Shown here: in pieces, positions 23,042 through 30,831 of the stretch
Layout of the letters: the number at the start of each line of letters is the position of its first letter
Numbering within the stretch: position 1 is the first letter of the stretch
From: Burkholderia sp. S171
GTDB taxonomy: Bacteria > Pseudomonadota > Gammaproteobacteria > Burkholderiales > Burkholderiaceae
Direction of reading: 5' to 3'
NCBI RefSeq assembly: GCF_009766085.1
Contig: NZ_LMUF01000035.1
Location: 1-34,831, forward strand
DNA length: 34,831 bases
The notes under the pieces: generated by a model
Database searches by the model: none
What the model was told of the DNA's origin: nothing
The model's input: only the letters and a program-made list of their open reading frames with translations
Translations under genes and position numbers: made by a program

Positions 23042-23569
23042 GTGAACACTTCGATCATTTCATTGAGCTCGCGACGCTTAAGTGCGCTCGCCAGCCTGGC
23101 AGCAGGGCTTGCATTTGGCTTTCTGACTGTATCGCCGGCTTATGCCGTGCTTGGCGGCGCGCCGATGACACCGCCCGCCGGCTCCGCCGTGAACAACGCC
23201 GTATCGCATGCGGCGGTGTCAGCGGTTGCGTCCGCTGCAGGCGCTTCAGCCAGTTCTTACACGGTTCGCACCACGACGCTCGCCGTCGGGACAGTGGTGA
23301 ATGAGTACGTCGGCACGGACGGGGTGGTGTTTGGCATTGCGTGGCAAGGTCCAAGAATTCCCGATCTCCCGACCTTGCTTGGCAGCTATTTCCCTCAATA
23401 CGTGCAGGGCATCCAGAATCAGCGTGCCAATGGCGGCGGCCGTGGCCCCGTCAGCGTGGCAGGCAGCGCGCTGGTGGTCCGCTCCGGCGGTCACATGGGC
23501 GCATTCGCCGGGCAGGCCTACCTGCCGCAGTCCTTGCCTGCGGGCGTCAGCCCCAGCGACATCCAATAA
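23042..23569 (+). CDS. DUF2844 family exported protein
   Basis: A 175-residue protein with a long Sec signal peptide (1 to about 35, basic MNTSIISLSSRR then SALASLAAGLAFGFLTV and the cleavage-like SPAYA before VLGG). The mature N-terminus VLGGAPMTPP and the later FGIAWQGPRIPDLPTLLGSYFPQYV and SGGHMGAFAGQAYLPQSLPAG fit the DUF2844 pattern. These proteins are usually encoded next to a DUF3443 gene, as here (20 bases apart). Function unknown. The start is GTG at 23042 after AGGGGACTTGAA. A possible promoter TTGACG-N18-TAATAA lies at 22882-22911. Association with the DUF3443 gene suggests the two proteins act together outside the inner membrane; that is inference. Confidence 0.88.
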   Translation: MNTSIISLSSRRLSALASLAAGLAFGFLTVSPAYAVLGGAPMTPPAGSAVNNAVSHAAVSAVASAAGASASSYTVRTTTLAVGTVVNEYVGTDGVVFGIAWQGPRIPDLPTLLGSYFPQYVQGIQNQRANGGGRGPVSVAGSALVVRSGGHMGAFAGQAYLPQSLPAGVSPSDIQ

Positions 23570-23587
23570 CGGACGGAGACTTTTATT

Positions 23588-24895
23588 ATGCGTCCGACGA
23601 TTTTCTCGTCCAATCTGACCCTGCGATCGGGCTTGTTCCGCTGGCTTGCCGTGCTGAGCGTGTCGGTGTTACTCGCTGCCTGCGGCGGCGGGGGCGGTGA
23701 TTCAGGCAGCAGTTCCGTCAGTAGCGGCAGCGGCAGCAACGGTAGCAGCGGCGGCAGCAGTGGCGGTGGTTCCAGCAGCGGCTCGCCCAACTTGCAGCCG
23801 ATCGCCTCCACGGCGTCGAACACGGTGCCTATCACCGTGGGTCCCGGTGCACAAAACTTCGTCAATATCCCGAACGTATCGGTGACGGTGTGTGCGCCCG
23901 GCACGAGCACGTGCCAAGTCATCAACAACATCCAGCTCGATACCGGTTCGTACGGCTTGCGTTTGGCAAGCGACGCGGCGACGCAGATCCTGGGCAGCTT
24001 GCCGGTGGCCACATCGACGAGCGGCGGTCAACTGGCGGAATGCACGCAATTCGCCGATGGCTTCACCTGGGGCACCGTGCGTACCGCCGACGTGAAGATT
24101 GGCGGCGAAAGCGCGAGCGCCATTCCAATCCAGATCGTGGGCGATCTGCCTGATTCCACGGTGCCAACTAATGGCTGTATCAATGGCAGCAACGAAAGCA
24201 CCTCGCGGCAACTGGGCGCGAACGGGATCCTGGGCGTGGGCGTTGCAGCGACCGATTGCGGTGTGAACTGTACGAACGCCGGAACCAGCAACTACTACTC
24301 GTGCCCGAGCGGGACAAATTGCTCGGCCATTGCCGTGGCGGTTGCTCAGCAAGTGGTGAATCCGGTGACGAAGTTCGCGGTCGACAATAACGGCGTGATC
24401 GTGCAATTGCCGCCGGTGACGATGTCGGCGGCGTCCGTGACAGGCACGTTGGTATTCGGTATAGGCACGCAGAGCAACAATGTGCAGAGTGCTGCAGCAA
24501 CGTCTTATCGCTCGACAGGTTTTGGCGACCTGGCTGGAAACTATAAGGGTTCGGCAGTGACGACCATTGTCGATTCGGGTTCGAACGGCCTGTTTTTCAC
24601 CGACAGTTCGTTGCCGGCCTGTACGTCGACATTCACTGACTTCTACTGCCCGTCCGGTGCGCAGTCGCTTTCCGCGACCGTTACCGGGTTCAACGGCACG
24701 TCGGGCACGGTGGATTTCACGGTCCTGAACGCTCAGACGCTGGCTGCCAGCGGCACAAACTACGCACTGAACGGACTGGCCGGCAGCATTGGTTCATTCC
24801 CGACGCTGTTCGACTTCGGCCTGCCATTCTTCTTCGGGCGATATGTTTATATTGGCTTCAACACCAACGGAAATGCGCCGTACATAGCGTTTTAA
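23588..24895 (+). CDS. DUF3443 family lipoprotein, pepsin-like motif pattern
   Basis: A 435-residue predicted lipoprotein: basic N-terminus, hydrophobic core and lipobox LLAAC with lipidated Cys32, then a Gly/Ser linker (33-66). The rest fits DUF3443. Its motif order resembles a two-lobed pepsin-type aspartic protease: DTGSYGL with Asp118, ANGILGVGV near 211-220, DSGSNGLFF with Asp329, and a C-terminal GLPFFFGRYVYIGFNTNGNAPYIAF like the last strand of pepsins (the part that reads GDxFLRxYYxxFD in them). Several Cys (102/109, 224/228, 239/245, 345/354) could form disulfides. Position after DUF2844 and before a strong terminator makes a two-gene operon. The protease idea is inference from motifs; activity is unknown. 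Confidence 0.88.
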   Translation: MRPTIFSSNLTLRSGLFRWLAVLSVSVLLAACGGGGGDSGSSSVSSGSGSNGSSGGSSGGGSSSGSPNLQPIASTASNTVPITVGPGAQNFVNIPNVSVTVCAPGTSTCQVINNIQLDTGSYGLRLASDAATQILGSLPVATSTSGGQLAECTQFADGFTWGTVRTADVKIGGESASAIPIQIVGDLPDSTVPTNGCINGSNESTSRQLGANGILGVGVAATDCGVNCTNAGTSNYYSCPSGTNCSAIAVAVAQQVVNPVTKFAVDNNGVIVQLPPVTMSAASVTGTLVFGIGTQSNNVQSAAATSYRSTGFGDLAGNYKGSAVTTIVDSGSNGLFFTDSSLPACTSTFTDFYCPSGAQSLSATVTGFNGTSGTVDFTVLNAQTLAASGTNYALNGLAGSIGSFPTLFDFGLPFFFGRYVYIGFNTNGNAPYIAF

Positions 24896-24943
24896 GCGCG
24901 CTGAATTCCGTTCGATAGCCTCAAAAAGCAACGACGAAAAGCA

Positions 24944-24982
24944 ACAAAGCCCGGCGAGTTTCTGCGCCGGGCTTTGTTTTTT
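24944..24982 (+). terminator. Terminator after the DUF2844/DUF3443 genes
   Basis: Perfect 13-bp stem (arms 24944-24956 and 24965-24977, reading ACAAAGCCCGGCG) with an eight-base loop, followed by a T-run. It lies about 50 bases past the DUF3443 stop and also faces the end of the convergent SDR gene. Confidence 0.92.
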
Positions 24983-25025
24983 GTGGAAGTGATTGCCGCT
25001 TCGGCACGGACATCGTCCTAAGCGA

Positions 25026-25835
25026 TTATTCCCCCGCGCGCGGCTTCCTCGGCGCCTTCTCCAGCAAGCGGTCATACAGCCAGCGCGGCAGCACGTGCAG
25101 CATCGCACCCGCGACGCGCATCTGCCATGGAAACGTCGCAAACCGCTTCTTCCCCGCGATTGCATCGGCGGATTTGGCGGCGAATACATCGGCGTCCATC
25201 AGGAAGGGCATCGGATACGGATTGTGCTTGGTCATCGCGGTACGGATATATCCCGGCGCAATGGTCACCACCGATACCCCCATCGGCCGCATTTCCACCC
25301 GCAGCGCTTCGAGATACTTCAGCGCCGCCGATTTCGACGCGCTGTACGCGCCCGACCCCGGCAAGCCACGAATGCCCGCCACGCTCGCTATGCCAACCAG
25401 TGTTCCGCGCCGCTCCTCGACCATGCGGGCGACGAACGGCTCAAACGTCGCGATCATCCCGAAGTAGTTGATATCCATCACGTCGCGAAAGGTATCGAGG
25501 TCGCCATGACCGGTCAGCGCGCCGCGGCTGACACCGGCGTTGGCGATCACCACGTCGGCGCCGCCATGCTGCGCGGAGAACTGCGCGGCGGCGTGGCCGA
25601 GTGCGGCGGCGTCGCGGACGTCGGCGGGATAGATCGAGATGGAATGGGAGGGGAAGCGTGCGGCGAATGCCGCGAGGGTGTCGCCACGACGGGCAACGAG
25701 GCCAAGTACCGCACCACGCCGGAGATATTCCTCGGCGAGCGCGAGGCCAATGCCGCTGGATGCGCCGGTGATGAAAACGCTCAGCTGGGCGGGCGTGACG
25801 CCCTTGCCCGGCGTGTCCTTCATGGCGGCGCTCAC
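25026..25835 (-). CDS. Short-chain dehydrogenase/reductase
   Basis: NAD(P)-dependent oxidoreductase, 269 residues, classical SDR fold. Cofactor loop TGASSGIGLALAEEYLRRG (about 23-41), NAG at 98-100, catalytic Ser in GIASVAG and YSASK with the catalytic Tyr and Lys, followed by PGYIRTAM. An N-terminal tail of about 17 residues precedes the fold. C-terminal hydrophobic/basic segment (GAMLHVLPRWLYDRLLEKAPRKPR) suggests membrane association, as in several SDRs acting on lipids. Start GTG at 25835 or the ATG at 25823; neither has a clear ribosome site. Only four bases separate it from dsbA, so it is probably cotranscribed. Substrate unknown. Confidence 0.92.
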   Translation of the reverse strand: MSAAMKDTPGKGVTPAQLSVFITGASSGIGLALAEEYLRRGAVLGLVARRGDTLAAFAARFPSHSISIYPADVRDAAALGHAAAQFSAQHGGADVVIANAGVSRGALTGHGDLDTFRDVMDINYFGMIATFEPFVARMVEERRGTLVGIASVAGIRGLPGSGAYSASKSAALKYLEALRVEMRPMGVSVVTIAPGYIRTAMTKHNPYPMPFLMDADVFAAKSADAIAGKKRFATFPWQMRVAGAMLHVLPRWLYDRLLEKAPRKPRAGE

Positions 25836-25839
25836 GCCT

Positions 25840-26493
25840 TTACATCTTCTTCGCGCGAACCTGGCCGACCAGGAAATCGAGGACCTGGATCGTGCCCGGC
25901 AGGCTGTTCGTGGTGGCCGGACCTGTTTCGTACTTGCCCTGCACGGCGAGCGTCGGCACGCCGTCGATCTTGTAGTCCTGCATCAGCTTGTTATCGCGTT
26001 GCAGATCGCTTTGCGTCGAGAACGAGTTGTACGCGTCCAGGTACTTCTTCTTGTCGACACCTTGCGTGGCGAGGAACGTAGCCTGCGCTTCCTGCGTCAG
26101 CAGATAGTTCTTCTTCACGTGGATCTCGTTGAACACGGCGGGTGTGAGCTTGTCCGCGAGGCCGAGTGCGTCGAGTGCGTGATACATCTTCGAGTGCGGG
26201 ATGAAGTCATCGCGGAACGCAACCGGCACGCGCTTGAAGACGACGTCAGGACCTTGCTTCTTGACCCATGCTTCGAGGTACGGGTCGAATTCGTTGCAGT
26301 GCGGGCAGCCGTACCACATGAATTCGATCACTTCGATCTTGCCCTGCGCGTCCACCGGCTGCGCGGCTTGCAGCACCGTGTAGTCGGTGCCCGCAACGGG
26401 CGCTGCCGGCGACGCGTGCGCCGCATTCATGGCGCTCAGGGTACCGGCCGCGAGGCCGAGGGAGAGAGCGAGGGCGCTGAAGAATTTTTTCAT
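25840..26493 (-). CDS. dsbA: Periplasmic thiol:disulfide oxidoreductase DsbA
   Basis: Introduces disulfide bonds into exported proteins, including the flagellar P-ring in enterics. 217 residues: signal peptide (1-27, MKKFFSALALSLGLAAGTLS then AHA before SPAAP), thioredoxin-like domain with active site Cys63-Pro-His-Cys66 in FMWYGCPHCNEF, inserted helical domain, and the cis-Pro loop GVPTLAV. The start at 26493 gives the typical Lys-rich signal peptide; the frame is open to 26535. No strong ribosome site is visible. It sits between the SPOR-domain gene and the SDR gene on the same strand, an order common in Burkholderia. Confidence 0.95.
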   Translation of the reverse strand: MKKFFSALALSLGLAAGTLSAMNAAHASPAAPVAGTDYTVLQAAQPVDAQGKIEVIEFMWYGCPHCNEFDPYLEAWVKKQGPDVVFKRVPVAFRDDFIPHSKMYHALDALGLADKLTPAVFNEIHVKKNYLLTQEAQATFLATQGVDKKKYLDAYNSFSTQSDLQRDNKLMQDYKIDGVPTLAVQGKYETGPATTNSLPGTIQVLDFLVGQVRAKKM

Positions 26494-26724
26494 GGTGACC
26501 GAGAAAGGGCGTGGAGACGCGAAAGGGGAACACACGACGCTTAAGGGAAGCTTAAACCGCAGGCTTAAGCCGGCTGGCCTGGGCCGCGTCCGGCCCGTAC
26601 CTTGATAGTCCAGACCGTTTTCAGCCGAGGCTCAGTGGCGCCGGCCGCCATGCTAGCAACCCGCACGAACCTTGGACGAAAGTCCGCGCGGGCTGCGGGG
26701 TCTACTGCACGGTCTACTGCGTGT

Positions 26725-27486
26725 TCACTGCTTGGAGAAGCGGATGACCGCGGTGTCCACGCCTGCGTCCGACAGTCGCTGGCGCACGTTGTTCATGTCC
26801 TCGAACTTCGTGAACGGTCCGATCCGCACGCGGAAATACGTGACGTTGCCGGCATCGCGTTGCGTGACCTTCGACTCGAAACCCTGGAAGCCGAGCCGTG
26901 CGCGTTGCTGCTCTGCATCGGCCTGGGTCTTGTACGCGCCAACCTGCAGGAAATAGCCGGTGTTCGCGTCGCCGGGTGCGGGCGGCGTGACCTTTGCCGT
27001 CGACGAAGCCTGTGCCTCAGCCGGCTTCTTCGCAGGCGTCGCGCTCGACGAGCCGCCCGGCGCATTCGCGACCGGCGGTACGGCGGCCGGTGCGGCTGGC
27101 TTGGGTGCAACGGCGGTACCGTTCGCCGCCGACGGCGGCACTTCCAGGATCTCCGGTTCGTCCTGCGTGCCGGATGATTGCGTCTGGTTGTTCGTCTGCC
27201 CAGGCGCGGTGTTCGGCGGCGAGGGCTGCGCGGCTTGCGGCACGGCCTGGCCAGGCGTCTTGCCCTGGAGCGGCCGGTTGGGATCGTACGGTTGTCCTGT
27301 GGCGGGCGCGGAGCTCGTGTCGGCTGGAGCCGGCGCGACCTTCGCAACGAATGGGGTGGGCGCGCGCGTGATGTACAGCGCCACGATCACTGCAATTGCA
27401 AGGCCGACAATCAAGCCCAGCACGATACCGAGAAAAGTGCCCCCGGATTGCTTCGACTGCTTCGACGTGCTGCGTGGTTTTGCCAT
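26725..27486 (-). CDS. SPOR-domain membrane protein
   Basis: A 253-residue bitopic inner-membrane protein: short basic cytoplasmic N-terminus (MAKPRSTSKQSKQSGG), one membrane helix (about 18-40), a long Pro/Ala-rich periplasmic linker (41-175) and a C-terminal SPOR domain (about 178-250, YFLQVGAYKTQADAEQQRARL to GVDTAVIRF) that binds denuded glycan strands of septal peptidoglycan. This is the FtsN-like architecture, and it could have a role in cell division; it lacks features that would prove it to be FtsN. ATG at 27486 is chosen with AGG upstream; a TTG in frame at 27504 is possible. Downstream of argS on the same strand. Confidence 0.9.
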   Translation of the reverse strand: MAKPRSTSKQSKQSGGTFLGIVLGLIVGLAIAVIVALYITRAPTPFVAKVAPAPADTSSAPATGQPYDPNRPLQGKTPGQAVPQAAQPSPPNTAPGQTNNQTQSSGTQDEPEILEVPPSAANGTAVAPKPAAPAAVPPVANAPGGSSSATPAKKPAEAQASSTAKVTPPAPGDANTGYFLQVGAYKTQADAEQQRARLGFQGFESKVTQRDAGNVTYFRVRIGPFTKFEDMNNVRQRLSDAGVDTAVIRFSKQ

Positions 27487-27663
27487 CGTATGAATAACCT
27501 GCAAAAAGTCTTCTGAGTGGCCGTCGATTATAACGGCGGCCTTAAGCGCGGTTTGGCGTTGCGCGGTGTTGTGTTGTGCGGTGTTGCCCAGGGTTGCGTT
27601 AAGTCAAGTACCCGTCATGCAGCCGTCGTCAGCCATCTTCGCCCGTCGAACGCACGCCGCGCT

Positions 27664-27708
27664 ACTTCCGGCGCGCCGGGCTTATGACACGCCCGACGCG
27701 CCGGAAGT
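27664..27708 (-). repeat. Long GC-rich hairpin after argS
   Basis: Arms ACTTCCGGCGCG (27664-27675) and CGCGCCGGAAGT (27697-27708) form a perfect 12-bp stem; inside, CGGGC (27677-27681) and GCCCG (27691-27695) extend it past one mismatch, with a nine-base loop. It starts 15 bases beyond the argS stop. There is no T-run in the minus direction, so it may act as mRNA 3'-end protection or partial attenuation rather than a classical terminator. Confidence 0.8.
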
Positions 27709-27722
27709 GCCCGGCGTGGGAA

Positions 27723-29507
27723 TCACATTTTGACGGGAGCGGACACGCCGATCAGCGCGAGGCCGTTTTCGAGCACTTGCCGTGTGGCGGCAAGCAACGC
27801 AATGCGCGCGTTGCGCACGCTCTCTTCCTCCACCAGCACGCGCTCCGCATTGTAGAACGAGTGGAATTCGCCCGCGAGGTCACGCAGATAGAACGCGACG
27901 GCGTGCGGCGCAAGTTCGTCGGCGGCGTGCGAGAGCATATCCGGATACTCGGCAAGCTTGTTCAGCAACGCCATCGCGCGTTCGCTCGAGAGCGGCGAGA
28001 GATCGACGTTCGGCAGCGTCTCTGCATTGCCGGCGTATTTCGTCTTCCAGTCGCCGAGGATCGTGCAGATCCGTGCGTGCGCGTACTGCACGTAATACAC
28101 GGGGTTTTCGTCGCTTTGCTTGAGCGCCAGGTCGATATCGAAGACGAATTCCGTGTCGGCTTTACGCGAGATCAGGAAGAAGCGCACGGCGTCGCGGCCG
28201 CGGCGAATGGTGTCTTCATCGATCTGGTCCGGCGCGACTTCCTCACCCGGCGTCATGCCGCCCGACCATTCGATCAGGTCGCGCACCGTCACATAGCTGC
28301 CCGCGCGCTTCGATATCTTCACTTCCACGCCGTTACGCATGACCGTGACCATCTTGTGCAGCACGTAGTCGGGGTAGCCCTTCGGAATGCCGATGCCAAG
28401 CCCCTGCAAGCCCGCACGGACCCGCGCGATGGTGCCGTGATGGTCCGAGCCCTGCACGTTGATCACCTTCGTGAAGCCGCGCTGCCACTTCGCCACGTGG
28501 TACGCGACGTCCGGCACGAAATACGTGTACGTGCCGTCGGACTTGCGCATTACGCGATCCTTGTCGTCGCCGTCGTCGGTCGTGCGCAGCCATAGCGCGC
28601 CGTCCTGCTCGTAGGTCTTGCCGGCGGCGACCAGCGCGTCGACGGTGGCTTGCACGCGGCCCTCGTTATACAGCGACGACTCCAGGTAGAACTGGTCGAA
28701 GTCCACGCCGAACGCGGTCAGGTCCAGATCCTGTTCGTGGCGCAGATACGCGACGGCAAAGACGCGAATAGCGTCGATATCGTCCACATCGCCCTTCGCC
28801 GTCACCGGCGTGCCATCCTTGGCGGCGACCGTCGCGCCGGCCAGGTAATCGCGTGCAATGTCTGCGATGTACTCGCCGTTGTACGCGTTGTCCGGCCATT
28901 CCTTGCTGTCCGGATTGAAACCGCGCGCGCGCAATTGCGTGGACGTAGCCAGATTGCCGATCTGCACGCCGGCGTCGTTGTAGTAGAACTCGCGATGCAC
29001 CGCGTTGCCTTGCGTGCCGAGCAGGTTCGCCAATGCGTCGCCGAGCGTGGCCTGGCGGCCGTGGCCGACATGCAGCGGCCCGGTCGGGTTCGCCGAAACG
29101 AATTCGATCAGCACGCGTTTGCCTTCGTCGCGGGCGTTGTAGCCGTAGCGCGCGCCTTCCACAATCACCGCCGGCACCACGGCCTGTTTCGCCGCTGCTG
29201 CCAGCCGCAAGTTGATAAAGCCCGGACCGGCGACTTCGGCGGCATCGACCAGGCCCTGAGCGGCCGGCAGAGCGAGCACCGCGTCCACGATCTGCTGCGC
29301 CAGTTGGCGCGGATTCGCGCGCAGTGGCTTGGCGAGCTGCATGGCCACGTTCGACGCCACGTCACCATGCGCCGCGACTTTCGGGCGCTCCAGGACGATG
29401 GCCGGCGCGACAAAACTCGCTTCCGATGCGCCTTGTGATGCCTGTACGACCTGCTTGACCGCGTCGGCGAGCAGCGTTTCGAGTGTATGTTTTTGTGCGG
29501 GCAGCAT
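27723..29507 (-). CDS. argS: Arginine--tRNA ligase
   Basis: Charges tRNA-Arg with arginine; class I synthetase, 594 residues, family length. N-terminal Add-1 domain recognising the tRNA D-loop (about 1-110, including VAAHGDVASNVAMQLAK and GFINLRL), then the Rossmann catalytic domain with the HIGH motif as HVGHG (146-150) in FVSANPTGPLHVGHGRQAT, and the KMSK-like VKISKRAGSYVTVRDL; C-terminal anticodon-binding helical domain ending in ATRQVLENGLALIGVSAPVKM. The ATG at 29507 gives the expected N-terminus; the frame is open to 29612 but those residues are low-complexity and not ArgRS-like. First gene of the argS-SPOR-dsbA-SDR run. Confidence 0.97.
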   Translation of the reverse strand: MLPAQKHTLETLLADAVKQVVQASQGASEASFVAPAIVLERPKVAAHGDVASNVAMQLAKPLRANPRQLAQQIVDAVLALPAAQGLVDAAEVAGPGFINLRLAAAAKQAVVPAVIVEGARYGYNARDEGKRVLIEFVSANPTGPLHVGHGRQATLGDALANLLGTQGNAVHREFYYNDAGVQIGNLATSTQLRARGFNPDSKEWPDNAYNGEYIADIARDYLAGATVAAKDGTPVTAKGDVDDIDAIRVFAVAYLRHEQDLDLTAFGVDFDQFYLESSLYNEGRVQATVDALVAAGKTYEQDGALWLRTTDDGDDKDRVMRKSDGTYTYFVPDVAYHVAKWQRGFTKVINVQGSDHHGTIARVRAGLQGLGIGIPKGYPDYVLHKMVTVMRNGVEVKISKRAGSYVTVRDLIEWSGGMTPGEEVAPDQIDEDTIRRGRDAVRFFLISRKADTEFVFDIDLALKQSDENPVYYVQYAHARICTILGDWKTKYAGNAETLPNVDLSPLSSERAMALLNKLAEYPDMLSHAADELAPHAVAFYLRDLAGEFHSFYNAERVLVEEESVRNARIALLAATRQVLENGLALIGVSAPVKM

Positions 29508-30001
29508 GCTGATTCTTAAATCCGGTAATTGAGCTGTTGGTCCGTTGCTGCGTTGCTTCGTTCCGCCGGTGTCTTTTTGTTTCAAACCACGCGCTCGCTG
29601 AGAACGCGGCAAAAAACGTCCGATCGAGCTTCAAACGCCGGCGTGACGCGTGCGCGAGAGTTCAGTCCTGTTTCCGTTCATTACGCTCATTCGGGAGCGG
29701 GCGAAGACTTCGGACCTCGGTCAGGACGCTACGCGCGTCTACGTATGCGCGTCCAGAAGCATAGCCGGAGCCGGTCGCAGCGATAACGCCAAAACCGGTG
29801 TTTTGTAACCGGTGCAACATTTGCTCGGGTAAATCGGGATTTTAGCAGGTGCTAATATGTCGAATCAGGGTCGAGTCGGGAAAACGAGTCAGGAATTAAA
29901 ACAATGCGCTGGCGTGTGATGTGGCGGCTTGGGCCGTTACCACGCTTGGCGCATCTCGCTCGTTAGCCACAAAAGGCCAACAAAAGGGAAAGGACCTTGC
30001 C
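29508..30001. other. Divergent intergenic region argS / DUF1840
   Basis: 494 bases without a convincing gene. It contains the direct repeat ACCGGTG (near 29796 and 29808), a small palindrome TAGCA-GG-TGCTA (29844-29855) next to a -10-like TAATAT that could serve the DUF1840 gene, and a 6-bp inverted repeat ACGCGC/GCGCGT near 29730-29752. No tRNA was found. Confidence 0.5.
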
Positions 30002-30328
30002 ATGTTGATCACATTCAAAACCAGAGCTGCACCAGACGTTCAGATGCTCGACAACCTCGCTGATTATCTGCTTGGCATCATCGGCAAGCGGCTTGGCGAG
30101 CGCGGCGTCATTACGCATGAAGAACTGCCTGAATGCATCCAGAAGCTGGAGTCGGCGGTTGCTACAGACAAACAGGAACGCGCCGAACACGACGGTCACT
30201 TCCACGAAGGTGAGCCCGGCCATGAACCGCACGAGATTCCCGTCGGTCTGGCGCAGCGCGCATACCCGTTCCTCGACATGATGCGCTTGGCTCATCAGGC
30301 AGAGGGTGACATTCTGTGGGGCGTGTGA
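30002..30328 (+). CDS. DUF1840 family protein
   Basis: A 108-residue soluble protein of unknown function, of a family widespread in betaproteobacteria. It opens MLITFKTRAAPDVQMLDNLADYLLGIIGK, continues RGVITHEELPECIQKLESAV, and has a His/Glu-rich middle (EHDGHFHEGEPGHEPHEIPVG) before LAQRAYPFLDMMRLAHQAEGDILWGV. The conserved His cluster might bind metal; that is only a guess. AAAGGA is located about ten bases before the ATG. A perfect bidirectional terminator follows, so it is monocistronic. Confidence 0.9.
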   Translation: MLITFKTRAAPDVQMLDNLADYLLGIIGKRLGERGVITHEELPECIQKLESAVATDKQERAEHDGHFHEGEPGHEPHEIPVGLAQRAYPFLDMMRLAHQAEGDILWGV

Positions 30329-30402
30329 ACCACGGGTGACATGGCGGGATTGGCTCGTTGATTCATTGGCTTAGCCTGAAGCGAACCAATGGAGTAAGCA
30401 TT

Positions 30403-30439
30403 AAAAAACCCGCATCGTTGTACCGATGCGGGTTTTTTT
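30403..30439 (+). terminator. Bidirectional terminator after DUF1840
   Basis: Stem CCCGCATCG (30409-30417) with CGATGCGGG (30424-30432), six-base loop, flanked by six A and seven T. It serves both the DUF1840 gene and the convergent small secreted protein gene at 30475-30675. Confidence 0.95.
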
Positions 30440-30474
30440 GTTCCGATGAATACGGAGCGTTCAACGTTCAGCGC

Positions 30475-30675
30475 TTACTGCGAGGCTCCGGATGCCGGCA
30501 TGCTCGCGCCTTTCTTTGCACGCGGCTTGCGGGGTTTCTTCTTGTGCTCTGTGATGGGCGGCGAATAGCTCGACGCGGTGCTCGAGCTTGCGCCGCCCTG
30601 CGCGAAGGCAGCCGGACTTCCCGACGTGAACAGCACAGCGACAGCAACGGCCAGGACAGGCGTCAGCTTGATCAT
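30475..30675 (-). CDS. Small exported basic protein of unknown function
   Basis: A 66-residue protein: Sec signal peptide (about 1-25, MIKLTPVLAVAVAVLFTSGSPAAFA), then a Ser/Ala-rich stretch and a strongly basic segment HKKKPRKPRAKKGASMPASGASQ. The mature peptide of about 40 residues has no cysteine and no recognised domain. ACGGAGAAAG is a good ribosome site before the ATG at 30675. It lies downstream of metH on the same strand with a 156-base gap and ends at a shared terminator. The basic tail might bind nucleic acid or cell-envelope polymers; unproven. Confidence 0.75.
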   Translation of the reverse strand: MIKLTPVLAVAVAVLFTSGSPAAFAQGGASSSTASSYSPPITEHKKKPRKPRAKKGASMPASGASQ

Positions 30676-30831
30676 TTTCGACTTTCTCCGTGACGATTAA
30701 AGGAATGCGTGGCCGCCGCCATGACGGCCTTTGCACCCCTTCGAGTGTAAGGAAAACCAAAATAACCGTAATAGACTTCGCCAATATTGCGTCTTTGTGA
30801 TTCCCGGTATTTGCCTGCGCCTGATTTTTGC

